Shown here one piece after another: positions 25,678-33,756 of a stretch of DNA of 39,143 nt. The DNA is taken from positions 1 to 39,143 of IMG/VR virus record IMGVR_UViG_3300011013_000034; one strand, given 5' to 3'. The translations under genes and the position numbers were made by a program. This stretch comes from a virus. The stretch's first letter is position 1. The number at the start of each line of letters is the position of its first letter. The notes under the pieces were generated by a model. It ran no database searches. It was given only the letters and a program-made list of their open reading frames with translations, and was not told the origin of the DNA.

Positions 25678-28115
25678 TAATTCCCTATTGTATTAATAAG
25701 AGTTGGTACAACACCATGTGTACCAACAATTGTTGTGTTAGTTGTTTCAGGCTGAATATTTATAAGTAGTTCAAAAGAAGGTATTGAATCACTTAACTCA
25801 TCACTCACAATAGTTTTTATATCATGAGATGCGATATCATCTTTTAATTCGTCTGCAATATTTAAATTTATTTCTGCTGGAATTATTTTATTTTTTATTG
25901 TCTCATCAATTGTTAAACCAATTTCTGCTGGAACTATTATATCAACTGGTTGAACAGGAAGTTTAACTTGAAACTCCGAACCACGGTCAATACCTTCTTT
26001 ATAAACGTATTTTTGTCTATTAAATGTAGTATTTCTATAAACAACTCCTTCACTCTCTACTATTGTAGTTGCAGGAATAAGCTGAGTTAAGTAATCTTGT
26101 AGTTGTACTTCTAGTAGATTTATAAACTGGTCTAAAGCTTTAAATGTAAGTTGGTTCGATTTGGGGTCCGATAAAAGATAATAGTTTAAATATATTTTTC
26201 TAAGAGTATGATAGTGGAAACCCGTGTGCCCTACAGCTCTTGTTTTACGGTCTCTTGGGTCTATACTATTTCTATACACAAAATCAATATATTGCTCGAA
26301 AGTCATATCTTCTATGTCTTCTGGTTGTACAAATTCACAATTATCAATTGTATAGAAAAATGGTACTGTTAATGCTGAAAAATTAGGAGCTAAGCTACCC
26401 CATGTCCAACAAGTTCCAGATAATTTATACCACTCGAAGGCATCACATTCTATTGCTTTTGCTGGGTCGAGTGAAATTGAAATCTCTTTAGAGTTCACAA
26501 TACTAGCAGAGCCATTAACAGAAGTATCTCCTGTTACAATCTTAATATTGTCAATTCTTTTTAGTGGCTCAAATTCTGGTCTCCATTGGTCAATATATTT
26601 AACTCCATTTCCTCTACCTTCGCCTCCTTCTTGAAACTCAACAATTTGGTTATCATAATTTATATAGCCATTTGGGTTTATTTTAAAAGAAGCTTGGTTA
26701 ACGGAGCTTATATTACCTTGAACTGTTTTTTGAATATCATATACAAATTCATTTAAGCTTATCAAACAATCTGGCGCTCCAAGTAGCTTAAAAATAAATA
26801 TAAGTGCATCACGAGTACCTTTCTTTTTATAAAGCCAGTTTAAGTTTATTAATATTCTTTTCCATATCTCAACATTAAAATGCGAATGAGAGCTTTCTGT
26901 ATTTCCATCTAAATCTGATGTAAGATATTCAAATAAATCAACTTCTGAGAATCCATCTGATAATTTCCAACCAAGAAGTTGACTAAGTTTAAACATAAAT
27001 TTAGGTGGAACACTCTCCATTCCATTGTATGTTATGTGATGAGCGTAGGCAATATTGTCGATATAGTTTTTTAGTTGGTCAAATTGGTGATTATGAACTT
27101 GTATTATTTTTTTATAAATTTGACTATCTGTATCAAGCTCCTTAAAGTTGTCTCCAACAATGGTTCTAAGAATCATGTTGGTCTTAATATCATCAATCTG
27201 CGAAGCTTTGTCTAATAAATCATCTCTGTAATCTGTATATTTTGAGCCTGAAATATCTGGATTAAAGCCATCTATGCTTTTCGGCCAAGAAAATCTCTCT
27301 TCGTTTTCTGTGCCATCTAAAAGCTCAAAGTCTGGAATAAGAAAAATCTCTTCGTATAGAAGTTGATTTTCAAGTGTACTTATAGTGTTTTTATACTCTG
27401 AAATTTTTTTCTTAGTAGGTCTAATATATATAGGGTCAGAACTAGAGGATGTGTTGCTGTTAAATACGTAATTAGCTACGGTAAATTCCATATGACTTCC
27501 AGCAGAAAAAGAATAGCTTAAAATGTCATGCATGGCTGATGAACCGCTAAGTTGTATTGCGTAATTTTCCGTGTTTGTTGCAAGGCTTGATATATTATTT
27601 ACGGTACCTCCTGAGTTTAATTTAACACTGCCTTGATTACATATATTGTCTAAAGGAATTTTAAAAGTAGAAGTTTTTATTTTAGTAATTTCATCTACTT
27701 TTTGAGAATAGTCAATAACTGTATTAGCAGTCATATTTACTTTGTCATAGGATAAAATTGCATAGGGGAATCTTTCTATGATGTGGTCAAAAGAGACAAC
27801 TAACTCAGAGTAAAAAGAACCAAAATAAGCATATGTTTTAGGGTCTTTCTTATTTAAAGTAAGTTCTGATGGCTTAATATAATTAGTCTCTTGTCGATTA
27901 AAATCGTCTACTTTAAGAGTTTCAAGTGTATCAAAGCTGCCAAACTGAAGGTCTTTACTACTAGCGGAAAGTGTTGATTGTCCGAAGTCTCTTTCCATCC
28001 TAAAATCACCAAAAGTAAATATAGATGGAGACTTTGAGGCATTTAACCTTTTATCTTTACCTGGACTGGTTTTTAAAGATAATGTAGTACCACTATTAGG
28101 TATTTCTGCTGACAT
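25677..28115 (-). CDS. Baseplate protein with P2 gpI-like domain (gp7-type wedge candidate)
   Basis: 812 residues. The N-terminal 250 residues are beta-rich. Around residues 340-450 lies a run resembling the tail protein I domain: HNHQFDQLKNYIDNIAYAHHITYNGMESVPPKFMFKLSQLLGWKL, then WKRILINLNWLYKKKGTRDALIFIFKLLGAPDCLI. The WLYKKKGTRDALIF.FKLLG segment is the most characteristic part of gpI and of the matching part of T4 gp7. In P2-type phages gpI follows gpJ; here it is about 10 kb away on the opposite strand. The C-terminus holds a proline-rich tract with three repeated segments (IIVPAEIGLTIDETIK, IIPAEINLNIADELK, IKTIVSDELSDSIPSF). It heads the minus-strand block with promoters in the 28116-28395 gap. 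Confidence 0.75.
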   Translation of the reverse strand: MSAEIPNSGTTLSLKTSPGKDKRLNASKSPSIFTFGDFRMERDFGQSTLSASSKDLQFGSFDTLETLKVDDFNRQETNYIKPSELTLNKKDPKTYAYFGSFYSELVVSFDHIIERFPYAILSYDKVNMTANTVIDYSQKVDEITKIKTSTFKIPLDNICNQGSVKLNSGGTVNNISSLATNTENYAIQLSGSSAMHDILSYSFSAGSHMEFTVANYVFNSNTSSSSDPIYIRPTKKKISEYKNTISTLENQLLYEEIFLIPDFELLDGTENEERFSWPKSIDGFNPDISGSKYTDYRDDLLDKASQIDDIKTNMILRTIVGDNFKELDTDSQIYKKIIQVHNHQFDQLKNYIDNIAYAHHITYNGMESVPPKFMFKLSQLLGWKLSDGFSEVDLFEYLTSDLDGNTESSHSHFNVEIWKRILINLNWLYKKKGTRDALIFIFKLLGAPDCLISLNEFVYDIQKTVQGNISSVNQASFKINPNGYINYDNQIVEFQEGGEGRGNGVKYIDQWRPEFEPLKRIDNIKIVTGDTSVNGSASIVNSKEISISLDPAKAIECDAFEWYKLSGTCWTWGSLAPNFSALTVPFFYTIDNCEFVQPEDIEDMTFEQYIDFVYRNSIDPRDRKTRAVGHTGFHYHTLRKIYLNYYLLSDPKSNQLTFKALDQFINLLEVQLQDYLTQLIPATTIVESEGVVYRNTTFNRQKYVYKEGIDRGSEFQVKLPVQPVDIIVPAEIGLTIDETIKNKIIPAEINLNIADELKDDIASHDIKTIVSDELSDSIPSFELLINIQPETTNTTIVGTHGVVPTLINTIGN

Positions 28116-28125
28116 AAAATGAATT

Positions 28126-28180
28126 TATATTTATTAAAAACTCGGTAAACATAAGGCTTGTCGAGTTTTTAATAAATATA
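28126..28180. promoter_or_regulatory. 19-bp perfect inverted repeat with facing TATTTATT boxes
   Basis: Arms 28126-28144 and 28162-28180 are perfect inverted repeats around a 17-base centre. Each arm, read towards the centre, contains TATTTATTAAAAACTCG: the plus-strand box is at 28128 and the minus-strand box at 28171-28178. The minus-strand copy points to the gene starting at 28115. The site lies between divergent genes and follows no gene end, so a simple terminator is unlikely. It may be a paired promoter or a binding site for a dimeric regulator. Confidence 0.6.
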
Positions 28181-28344
28181 TAAAAAAATAAGATTTTTAT
28201 TTTAAAATTTTTGTTAACCATTACAGTGATTACTTGTCAATTTTTAGCCATTAAGTTAAAAAAATGTAAATAAAATTATTTAAAAATAAATTAAAATCGA
28301 ACAAAAAACTCTAAAACATTTATTTTAGAAAAAAAATTTAATAA

Positions 28345-28352
28345 TATTTATA
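28345..28352 (+). promoter_or_regulatory. TATTTATA box for the 28396 gene
   Basis: TATTTATA ends 43 bases before the ATG at 28396. The sequence between box and start is less AT-rich (gaaatggtgagaacag) and contains no alternative start in frame. Confidence 0.55.
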
Positions 28353-28395
28353 TGAAATGGTGAGAACAGTCTTCAAGGACTAAAAATAGATAATT

Positions 28396-30444
28396 ATGTA
28401 CTTAAATCAAGAGCCAACAACTTTTTTAAACATAAAATTGACTGATGATGGAAGAAGGCTTCTTTCGTTAGGACAATTGACCTACAGTAAAGCATTATTA
28501 TCTGATAGAGAAATTGATTATAAAATAGACCTAAATGGAGATTATGATATTTGTAATAACAAAATATTATCTCCCTCAGATAATAATCCGTTCATTACAT
28601 CTAATTTTGACGGTTCTCCTTCTATACAATTAAGCCAGGCTTCAGTAAGTTCATCTAGACAAATAATTACTGCACAAACAGATAGCGTTGGTTTTTTTAC
28701 TGGAACAACAAATACTTTTGGTATAGATGAAACTAAATATTTAGGACAATCTTATATTCCTTATTCAGCAGGAACACCAGATGGTTCGGATACTGTAGCA
28801 ATATGGTCAGGAGCTTCTGGTGCGTTTATTCCAACAGTAGGTAATCTTGCTTACGTAATTTGGTCTCCACCTCAGAATAGTGGTAACACAATTACAGGAT
28901 TAGAGAAAGAAGTTTCAGGTACAAACCCTACGTTGTCTAATTGGTATTCTGTAATGTCAGTTGATGAATCTGCACTTACAGTTCAATTCGACCGTCCTGT
29001 CCCAAATTTTGGAGTCACCGATTCAAATTCTACTCAAGTGGCTAGAATGTTTTTTTATCCAAAAAATGGTGTTGATACATTTTATGGTTCTGCTACAACA
29101 ATTCAAACTAGTGTTTGGAACATGAATATAGTAAGGACTAGTAGCGAGATTGGTTCGGACTCAACGGTAAGTGGCTATACTAATTATGGCTCTATAGAAT
29201 ATAATGGAACTAAGCACTATCTTGGATTTTCATCAGAAACTAGACAAATTGGAATTATACATTATTCTAATTTATGGTCAGGAAATACTTACGCTGAGCA
29301 ATTGGTAGAAAAAAGTACTACGCTTGATATTCCAAATATTATGTGGCATAAATATCCTGCCAACAATGGTTCGGCATTAAATTATGGCATACAGCTTACA
29401 GATGCTGCAAGCACTTCAATTTTTGACAATGTTTCTCAGACTAATTATACAGACTTAAGAGACGGAACTTCAACAAATTCAAATGTAGTTGGACGCGTAT
29501 ATTCATCATTACAAGTCATAGTAATTACAGACCCAGAACTTCTTACTGCACTTAGCTATAAATCTAATAGAAATTATACTCTTCCAGCTCTTAATTTAAA
29601 TTTAATAACAGCCCCAAAACATCCGCTTACAACATCAGAAGCTACGGCTTCTGTTACAAGTGGTAAAACTTATTTTGCTACTTATGTAATAGAGTCAGAA
29701 AACCCAGCCTCAGGAACAACTTCTTTTGGCTATCCTCAATCGCTTCATTGTGGATACATAAGTCAAATTAAAGGAGAGGTTGATGCTAACGGTGAAGGTC
29801 AGTATCTAACTGCGAACTTTGCAACTAATTCATTTCCTTATCTAAGAAGTGAAACAAATATGACTTCTAGTTCAGCGTTTTCTGGAACTGGATGGAATGC
29901 TAATAAAATACAACTTTTAATTCAATCAGCAGATAACACTTTATCAACTAACCCTCAAATAGATACTCTCCCAACTGATGGCTGGACTTTAGTTTCTACA
30001 ACTGCAGGAAATGGAATTTATACAGGAGATGGAGTTGAAACTACTATTGACCCACTTAAGCTTAATGGATACCAGTTTGTTATTTCACAAGAAGACATTG
30101 ACTCAGGCTCAACTTATTCTATTGCGTCTACATTGCCATATTCTTCGGTGACAACTAATCAGGAAGTTCTAAACTTTGGTGATGAAGCATTTTTCTTCGG
30201 AAATCTTACAACAGCTATTAAAGCAACTGCTTTTAAAACAACATTTACAATATTGGCAAAAAACACAGAATTCAACTCTTCTTTAAATGAGAGTTTTAAT
30301 GGTCTTAACAATGCGGATACATTCATTACGGAAATAGGAATCTTAGATAATAACAATGTACTTGTAGGTGTAGGGAAACCGAGTTATCCGCTTAAAAAAA
30401 GTGATGCAAGATTTTTAGCATTTCAATTAGAAATTGATTTTTAA
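28396..30444 (+). CDS. Large tail-tip/fibre protein, 682 residues
   Basis: The N-terminus FLNIKLTDDGRRLLSLGQLTYSKALLSDREIDY carries an LTDxGRxxL segment shared with the next two proteins (LTELGREYL, LTEVGRKYL). The middle is beta-rich, Ser/Thr/Asn-rich and lacks cysteine clusters. The C-terminal 40 residues (ITEIGILDNNNVLVGVGKPSYPLKK, then FLAFQLEIDF) match the end of the protein at 32592-33692 and resemble C-terminal modules of other phage tail proteins. The protein probably belongs to the distal tail or fibre network. It is followed after three bases by the next gene and is preceded by a TATTTATA box. No enzyme motif is seen. Confidence 0.75.
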   Translation: MYLNQEPTTFLNIKLTDDGRRLLSLGQLTYSKALLSDREIDYKIDLNGDYDICNNKILSPSDNNPFITSNFDGSPSIQLSQASVSSSRQIITAQTDSVGFFTGTTNTFGIDETKYLGQSYIPYSAGTPDGSDTVAIWSGASGAFIPTVGNLAYVIWSPPQNSGNTITGLEKEVSGTNPTLSNWYSVMSVDESALTVQFDRPVPNFGVTDSNSTQVARMFFYPKNGVDTFYGSATTIQTSVWNMNIVRTSSEIGSDSTVSGYTNYGSIEYNGTKHYLGFSSETRQIGIIHYSNLWSGNTYAEQLVEKSTTLDIPNIMWHKYPANNGSALNYGIQLTDAASTSIFDNVSQTNYTDLRDGTSTNSNVVGRVYSSLQVIVITDPELLTALSYKSNRNYTLPALNLNLITAPKHPLTTSEATASVTSGKTYFATYVIESENPASGTTSFGYPQSLHCGYISQIKGEVDANGEGQYLTANFATNSFPYLRSETNMTSSSAFSGTGWNANKIQLLIQSADNTLSTNPQIDTLPTDGWTLVSTTAGNGIYTGDGVETTIDPLKLNGYQFVISQEDIDSGSTYSIASTLPYSSVTTNQEVLNFGDEAFFFGNLTTAIKATAFKTTFTILAKNTEFNSSLNESFNGLNNADTFITEIGILDNNNVLVGVGKPSYPLKKSDARFLAFQLEIDF

Positions 30445-30447
30445 ATT

Positions 30448-31455
30448 ATGGGAAAAATACCTTCAGCAACAACAATAAATATTTCTGCTTATCTTACAGA
30501 ATTAGGTAGAGAATATCTATTTGATAAAAATAATACTAGGTTTGAATCAGGAAATGATTTGTTTCAAATTTCACAGTTTACCTTAGCAGACCCAGATGAG
30601 AATTATAATTCATCAACTCATTTATCTACTGGTAATATCCCTGATGTTTCAGGAGAGTTTGAAAACTGTCTTAAGACATCTCAAAATTTTGTTCAAAAAA
30701 ATGTAATAGCTTTTGATATAGATGGAAATTCATCAAGTATAGGAACAGGGGCTCTTTTGACCTCAGCTCCTAAATACGTATCTCCTAATGGCTTAATACA
30801 ATCTGATAACTCATATGAACACACTCTTAGCAATCAAGTAAATAATGGTACTCAAATACCCTTAAGTGGCCCCAACACAGTTACTTTTGCTTCTAGTAAT
30901 CCTGACCCTACTACGGTTCCTTTGTCTAGAAAAGCAGACTTAGAAACATTAGACACTTTGTCTCCAGGGACAACAATTGATGAATCAGAATATAATGTAT
31001 CCATTATAACAGCTGGACTTAATCAAGTTATAGATGGAAATGGACACATTCATATCCCTATCGAGCAATCAAATGTTGGAGTTGGAAGCCATTGGATAAC
31101 AATTATTCCTCCAAAACCACAACAAGATTATGCTATTGTTTTGTTTTCTCAAAAAACTACAAATGGATATGCGTGGTTTTTTGATGAACTTACAAATACA
31201 TATATTTTTAATTTGAAACTTTGGGTAAACAATTTTATTCCCATACCAAATGTAAATGTAAATATTTCAAGATTAGTGAAATTTAATTTTTACGGAACAA
31301 GTACAAATGTAGCAACGGAATCAGGTACGTTCTATTTTAAATTTAATTTAGCTTTAATAGCAACAGGAGGACCACCACCACCTCCTCCTGGTGGAGGGAG
31401 TACAACTGGTGGAGCGAATACAAGTTCTAGCACAACAGCTTCAAGCGGGTTTTAA
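30448..31455 (+). CDS. Tail/fibre protein, complete paralogue of the split pair that follows
   Basis: 335 residues. The first 95 residues (MGKIPSATT, AYLTELGREYLF, FTLADPDENYNSSTHLSTGNIPDVSGE, CLKT) are closely similar to those of the product of 31488-31988. The C-terminal 165 residues (ITAGLNQVIDGNGHIHIPIEQSNVGVGSHWITIIPPKP, then FNFYGTSTNVATESGTF) are similar to the product of 32000-32566. It is therefore the intact version of a two-part protein. It ends in a flexible tail with a run of six prolines flanked by glycines (about residues 308-318), then Ser/Thr-rich sequence. It starts three bases after the preceding stop. The function is not known; a virion surface protein is likely. Confidence 0.75.
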   Translation: MGKIPSATTINISAYLTELGREYLFDKNNTRFESGNDLFQISQFTLADPDENYNSSTHLSTGNIPDVSGEFENCLKTSQNFVQKNVIAFDIDGNSSSIGTGALLTSAPKYVSPNGLIQSDNSYEHTLSNQVNNGTQIPLSGPNTVTFASSNPDPTTVPLSRKADLETLDTLSPGTTIDESEYNVSIITAGLNQVIDGNGHIHIPIEQSNVGVGSHWITIIPPKPQQDYAIVLFSQKTTNGYAWFFDELTNTYIFNLKLWVNNFIPIPNVNVNISRLVKFNFYGTSTNVATESGTFYFKFNLALIATGGPPPPPPGGGSTTGGANTSSSTTASSGF

Positions 31456-31470
31456 AAAAATAAAAACAAA

Positions 31471-31478
31471 TATTTATA
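31471..31478 (+). promoter_or_regulatory. TATTTATA box for the split paralogue
   Basis: TATTTATA ends nine bases before the ATG at 31488, in the only gap (32 bases) between the two paralogues. It would allow separate expression of the second copy. Confidence 0.5.
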
Positions 31479-31487
31479 ATAAAAGTT

Positions 31488-31988
31488 ATGGGATATATAC
31501 CTTCAGCAACTACAACATCTGGAACTGCCTACCTTACAGAAGTGGGCAGAAAATATCTTTTCAATAAAGGTAATGTCCGTTTTGATGCAAACGGTGTTGA
31601 CTTGTTTAAGATAGTTTCTTTCACATTAGGAGACCCAGATGAAAATTATAATTCAACAGTTCATCTAACTACTGGAGAGATACCTGATATTTCAGGAGAA
31701 TCTGAATCGTGTCTTAAGACTGCTACAGATTTTTTACAACAAAATATTGTAATATTTGATATAAATGGCACATCACTTCCAGCTACAGCAGGGACAACAG
31801 GAGCAGGGACAACAGGGACAACAGGAGCAGGGACAACAGGAACAACAGGAACAGGAATAATAGGAGCAGGGACAACAGGAGCAGGGATAGGTGGAACGAC
31901 TACGCCTAACCCAAATTATACTGTTCCCAATGGAGTGTTACTTTCTAATGGCTCATATGAATTTACTATCAATATTAATAATTTATAA
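31488..31988 (+). CDS. N-terminal half of a split tail/fibre paralogue
   Basis: 166 residues. Residues 1-95 (MGYIPSATT, AYLTEVGRKYLF, FTLGDPDENYNSTVHLTTGEIPDISGE, CLKT) are very similar to the N-terminus of the 30448-31455 product. A Gly/Thr/Ala low-complexity stretch (about residues 102-142) replaces a normal spacer. The frame continues through NGSYEFTININNL and stops at 31988. In the intact paralogue the matching NSYEHTLSNQ point runs on into the second domain, here encoded in another frame from 32000. It may be a free-standing attachment domain, or one half of a product made by frameshifting or assembled from two chains. Confidence 0.75.
   Translation: MGYIPSATTTSGTAYLTEVGRKYLFNKGNVRFDANGVDLFKIVSFTLGDPDENYNSTVHLTTGEIPDISGESESCLKTATDFLQQNIVIFDINGTSLPATAGTTGAGTTGTTGAGTTGTTGTGIIGAGTTGAGIGGTTTPNPNYTVPNGVLLSNGSYEFTININNL
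31785..31892 (+). repeat. Imperfect ggaacaaca / ggagcaggg low-complexity repeat
   Basis: About 100 bases of short imperfect units (acaggaacaacagg and gcagggacaacagg types) encode alternating G-T-T and G-A-G-type triplets. The stretch is much more GC-rich and G-rich than its surroundings and is prone to slippage. Confidence 0.85.
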
Positions 31989-31999
31989 GCAACACAATT

Positions 32000-32566
32000 A
32001 TGGCAGTAGGAATACCAACTTCACCAATAGCACTTTTGACTAACCCAAAGCCAGAATCTTCTGCTATTCTTATTAAGCAAATTATTGCTTTAGAGACTGT
32101 AGATAGTACTTCTGGAGGGGCAGTAATAAATGAGGCACAATTTAATTTATCTTTAACAACAGGTGGGCTTAATGAAGTTACTGTAGATAACAATATATAT
32201 GTACCATTAGAAAAAAACAACACAGGAGAAGGGAGTCATTGGATTACTTTTGTAACTCCGATACCTGGGAGAAATTCTTTAATTGTTATTTACTCAATAA
32301 AAGATAGCACATATAAAGGAGGTTATTTTTGGATTCAAAAAGCTTTGCCTCAAACGTACTTAGATAATTTTAAATTGTGGCTTAATGGTTTCGCTACATT
32401 ACCTACGTTATCAAGACAAGTAACTAAGTATATTAAATTTACTTTTTATGGAACAACCACTAATCTATCAACTCAATCAACAACTTTATCTATTAAATTA
32501 ACAGGAACTGTTGGTGGATTTTCTACAGGAGCTTCAAGCAGCACTGTTTTACCAATAGTAAGATAA
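32000..32566 (+). CDS. C-terminal half of the split tail/fibre paralogue
   Basis: 188 residues from ATG 32000, 11 bases after the previous stop and in a different frame. The product (LSLTTGGLNEVTVDNNIYVPLEKNNTGEGSHWITFVTP, then FKLWLNGFATLPTLSRQVTKYIKFTFYGTTTNLSTQSTTL) aligns along its length with the C-terminal half of the 30448-31455 product; GIPTSPIALLTNP aligns with QIPLSGPNTVTFASSNP at the junction. There is no independent box before it, so it depends on upstream transcription and on reinitiation or frameshifting. Its start has no Shine-Dalgarno sequence. Confidence 0.75.
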   Translation: MAVGIPTSPIALLTNPKPESSAILIKQIIALETVDSTSGGAVINEAQFNLSLTTGGLNEVTVDNNIYVPLEKNNTGEGSHWITFVTPIPGRNSLIVIYSIKDSTYKGGYFWIQKALPQTYLDNFKLWLNGFATLPTLSRQVTKYIKFTFYGTTTNLSTQSTTLSIKLTGTVGGFSTGASSSTVLPIVR

Positions 32567-32591
32567 CAATTAAATATAAAATTATAATATA

Positions 32592-33692
32592 ATGCCAAAT
32601 TTATTCAAGCCCGTAGAAAACTTCATATCAACTCGACAAGAAGTTTCCAAAATTATTACTTTAAATGGTAGTAGTTTATCTTATACACTTTGTGATAGAA
32701 CTGACCTTGCTTCTGTTGAGTCTAATTATTTCACTTCTTTTAATCTTCCTGCTGTAGTTGAAGATTTTCTATCAGGCTCAACGTTTGCTAAGTCAAACCC
32801 TGAGAATTATCAACTTAATGTAGATAAAATAATTATAAGTCCGATAGCAAGAGAAAATTATTCTGAGACTATTGACGGACGTAGCATAACTTTTGCTGTT
32901 CCTCAAGATTCAGCTTCAGGTCTTTCTGCAAAAACAATTGTGTCTAGTACATATGGCTCTTTACAGAAAAGTCAATCAGATTCTATGCTTGGCTCTAATA
33001 TTGCATTTTTATTTTCTGATGACATAAATAAGCCTTATACTGGAACAACTGAATCTGGAAGCATAGATAATGCTGGCAATAGCACTTGGAATACTACAAG
33101 ATTTTCAGATAGACCTGCTGCAGTATCTTATCAAAATGTAGATGCAGCTGATGTAAATTCAGACCAAAGAAATTTTTCATCAGTAAATTTATCTGTATCG
33201 GTACCAGAAGAATATCCAACATTAACTAATCAGGGGTATAATTATGATGTTCCAGTTGGTTTTGTGGCTCTTGATAAAGGATTTATGGTATTGACTCATC
33301 CAGATATTGTAGATAATTTTAATTTTAACAAAGGGCAACATGTGTCAACAGGAGATATTAACACAGGTATAGGCTCTGGGACAACAGATATTTATTTTTC
33401 TTCATCAACTGAATCTAGCGTTGTTTATAGCGACATAGATGTTGTATTTAAAAATTCAATTATTTGCCTTGCTTTCCCAGGTGAGTTTAATTTCTCAAGT
33501 AATCCTACTTGGGATATTCAAAAAAATTTAGACGAAAAAGCCGCAGGCACAAATAACTATGACCCTATTTACGTAAGTGAAGTAGGACTGTATAATACTA
33601 AACAAGAATTAGTTGCAATTGCCAAACTTGACCGTCCTGTTAAAAAAACTTATACAAATTTAATAACTTTTACAATTGAAATAGATGTATAA
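32592..33692 (+). CDS. Tail/fibre protein sharing a C-terminal module with the 28396 product
   Basis: 366 residues. The N-terminal 110 residues contain helical and mixed segments (FISTRQEVSKIITLNGSSLSYTL, YFTSFNLPAVVEDFL). The middle is Ser/Thr-rich beta (GFVALDKGFMVLTHPDIVDNFNF, TDIYFSSSTESSVVYSDIDVVFKN). The end, VSEVGLYNTKQELVAIAKLDRPVKK and FTIEIDV, matches the C-terminus of the 28396-30444 product. This E-[IV]-G-[LI]-Y-like motif with [AG]K..P[LV]KK is common at the ends of phage tail-tip proteins. It closes the plus-strand fibre block and is followed by a terminator. The role is inferred from operon and module. Confidence 0.75.
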   Translation: MPNLFKPVENFISTRQEVSKIITLNGSSLSYTLCDRTDLASVESNYFTSFNLPAVVEDFLSGSTFAKSNPENYQLNVDKIIISPIARENYSETIDGRSITFAVPQDSASGLSAKTIVSSTYGSLQKSQSDSMLGSNIAFLFSDDINKPYTGTTESGSIDNAGNSTWNTTRFSDRPAAVSYQNVDAADVNSDQRNFSSVNLSVSVPEEYPTLTNQGYNYDVPVGFVALDKGFMVLTHPDIVDNFNFNKGQHVSTGDINTGIGSGTTDIYFSSSTESSVVYSDIDVVFKNSIICLAFPGEFNFSSNPTWDIQKNLDEKAAGTNNYDPIYVSEVGLYNTKQELVAIAKLDRPVKKTYTNLITFTIEIDV

Positions 33693-33712
33693 TTTCAATT
33701 TCGTTTTACATG

Positions 33713-33747
33713 AAAAAAAGGCTTTATATTAATAAAGTCTTTTTTTA
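33713..33747 (+). terminator. Rho-independent terminator after the fibre block
   Basis: A stem pairing aaaaaggctttat with ataaagtcttttt (one G-T pair) around a short loop is followed by a T run. It separates the structural genes from the resolvase gene at 33757. The arms are AT-rich, so it is weaker than the terminator at 2964. Confidence 0.75.
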
Positions 33748-33756
33748 TATTTTGTC

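Noticed and set aside
28311-28329. Hairpin tctaaaa-cattta-ttttaga before the 28396 gene
   Set aside because: The stem is short and AT-only, followed by A rather than T on the plus strand; it cannot be a plus-strand terminator and such stems are common in AT-rich DNA.
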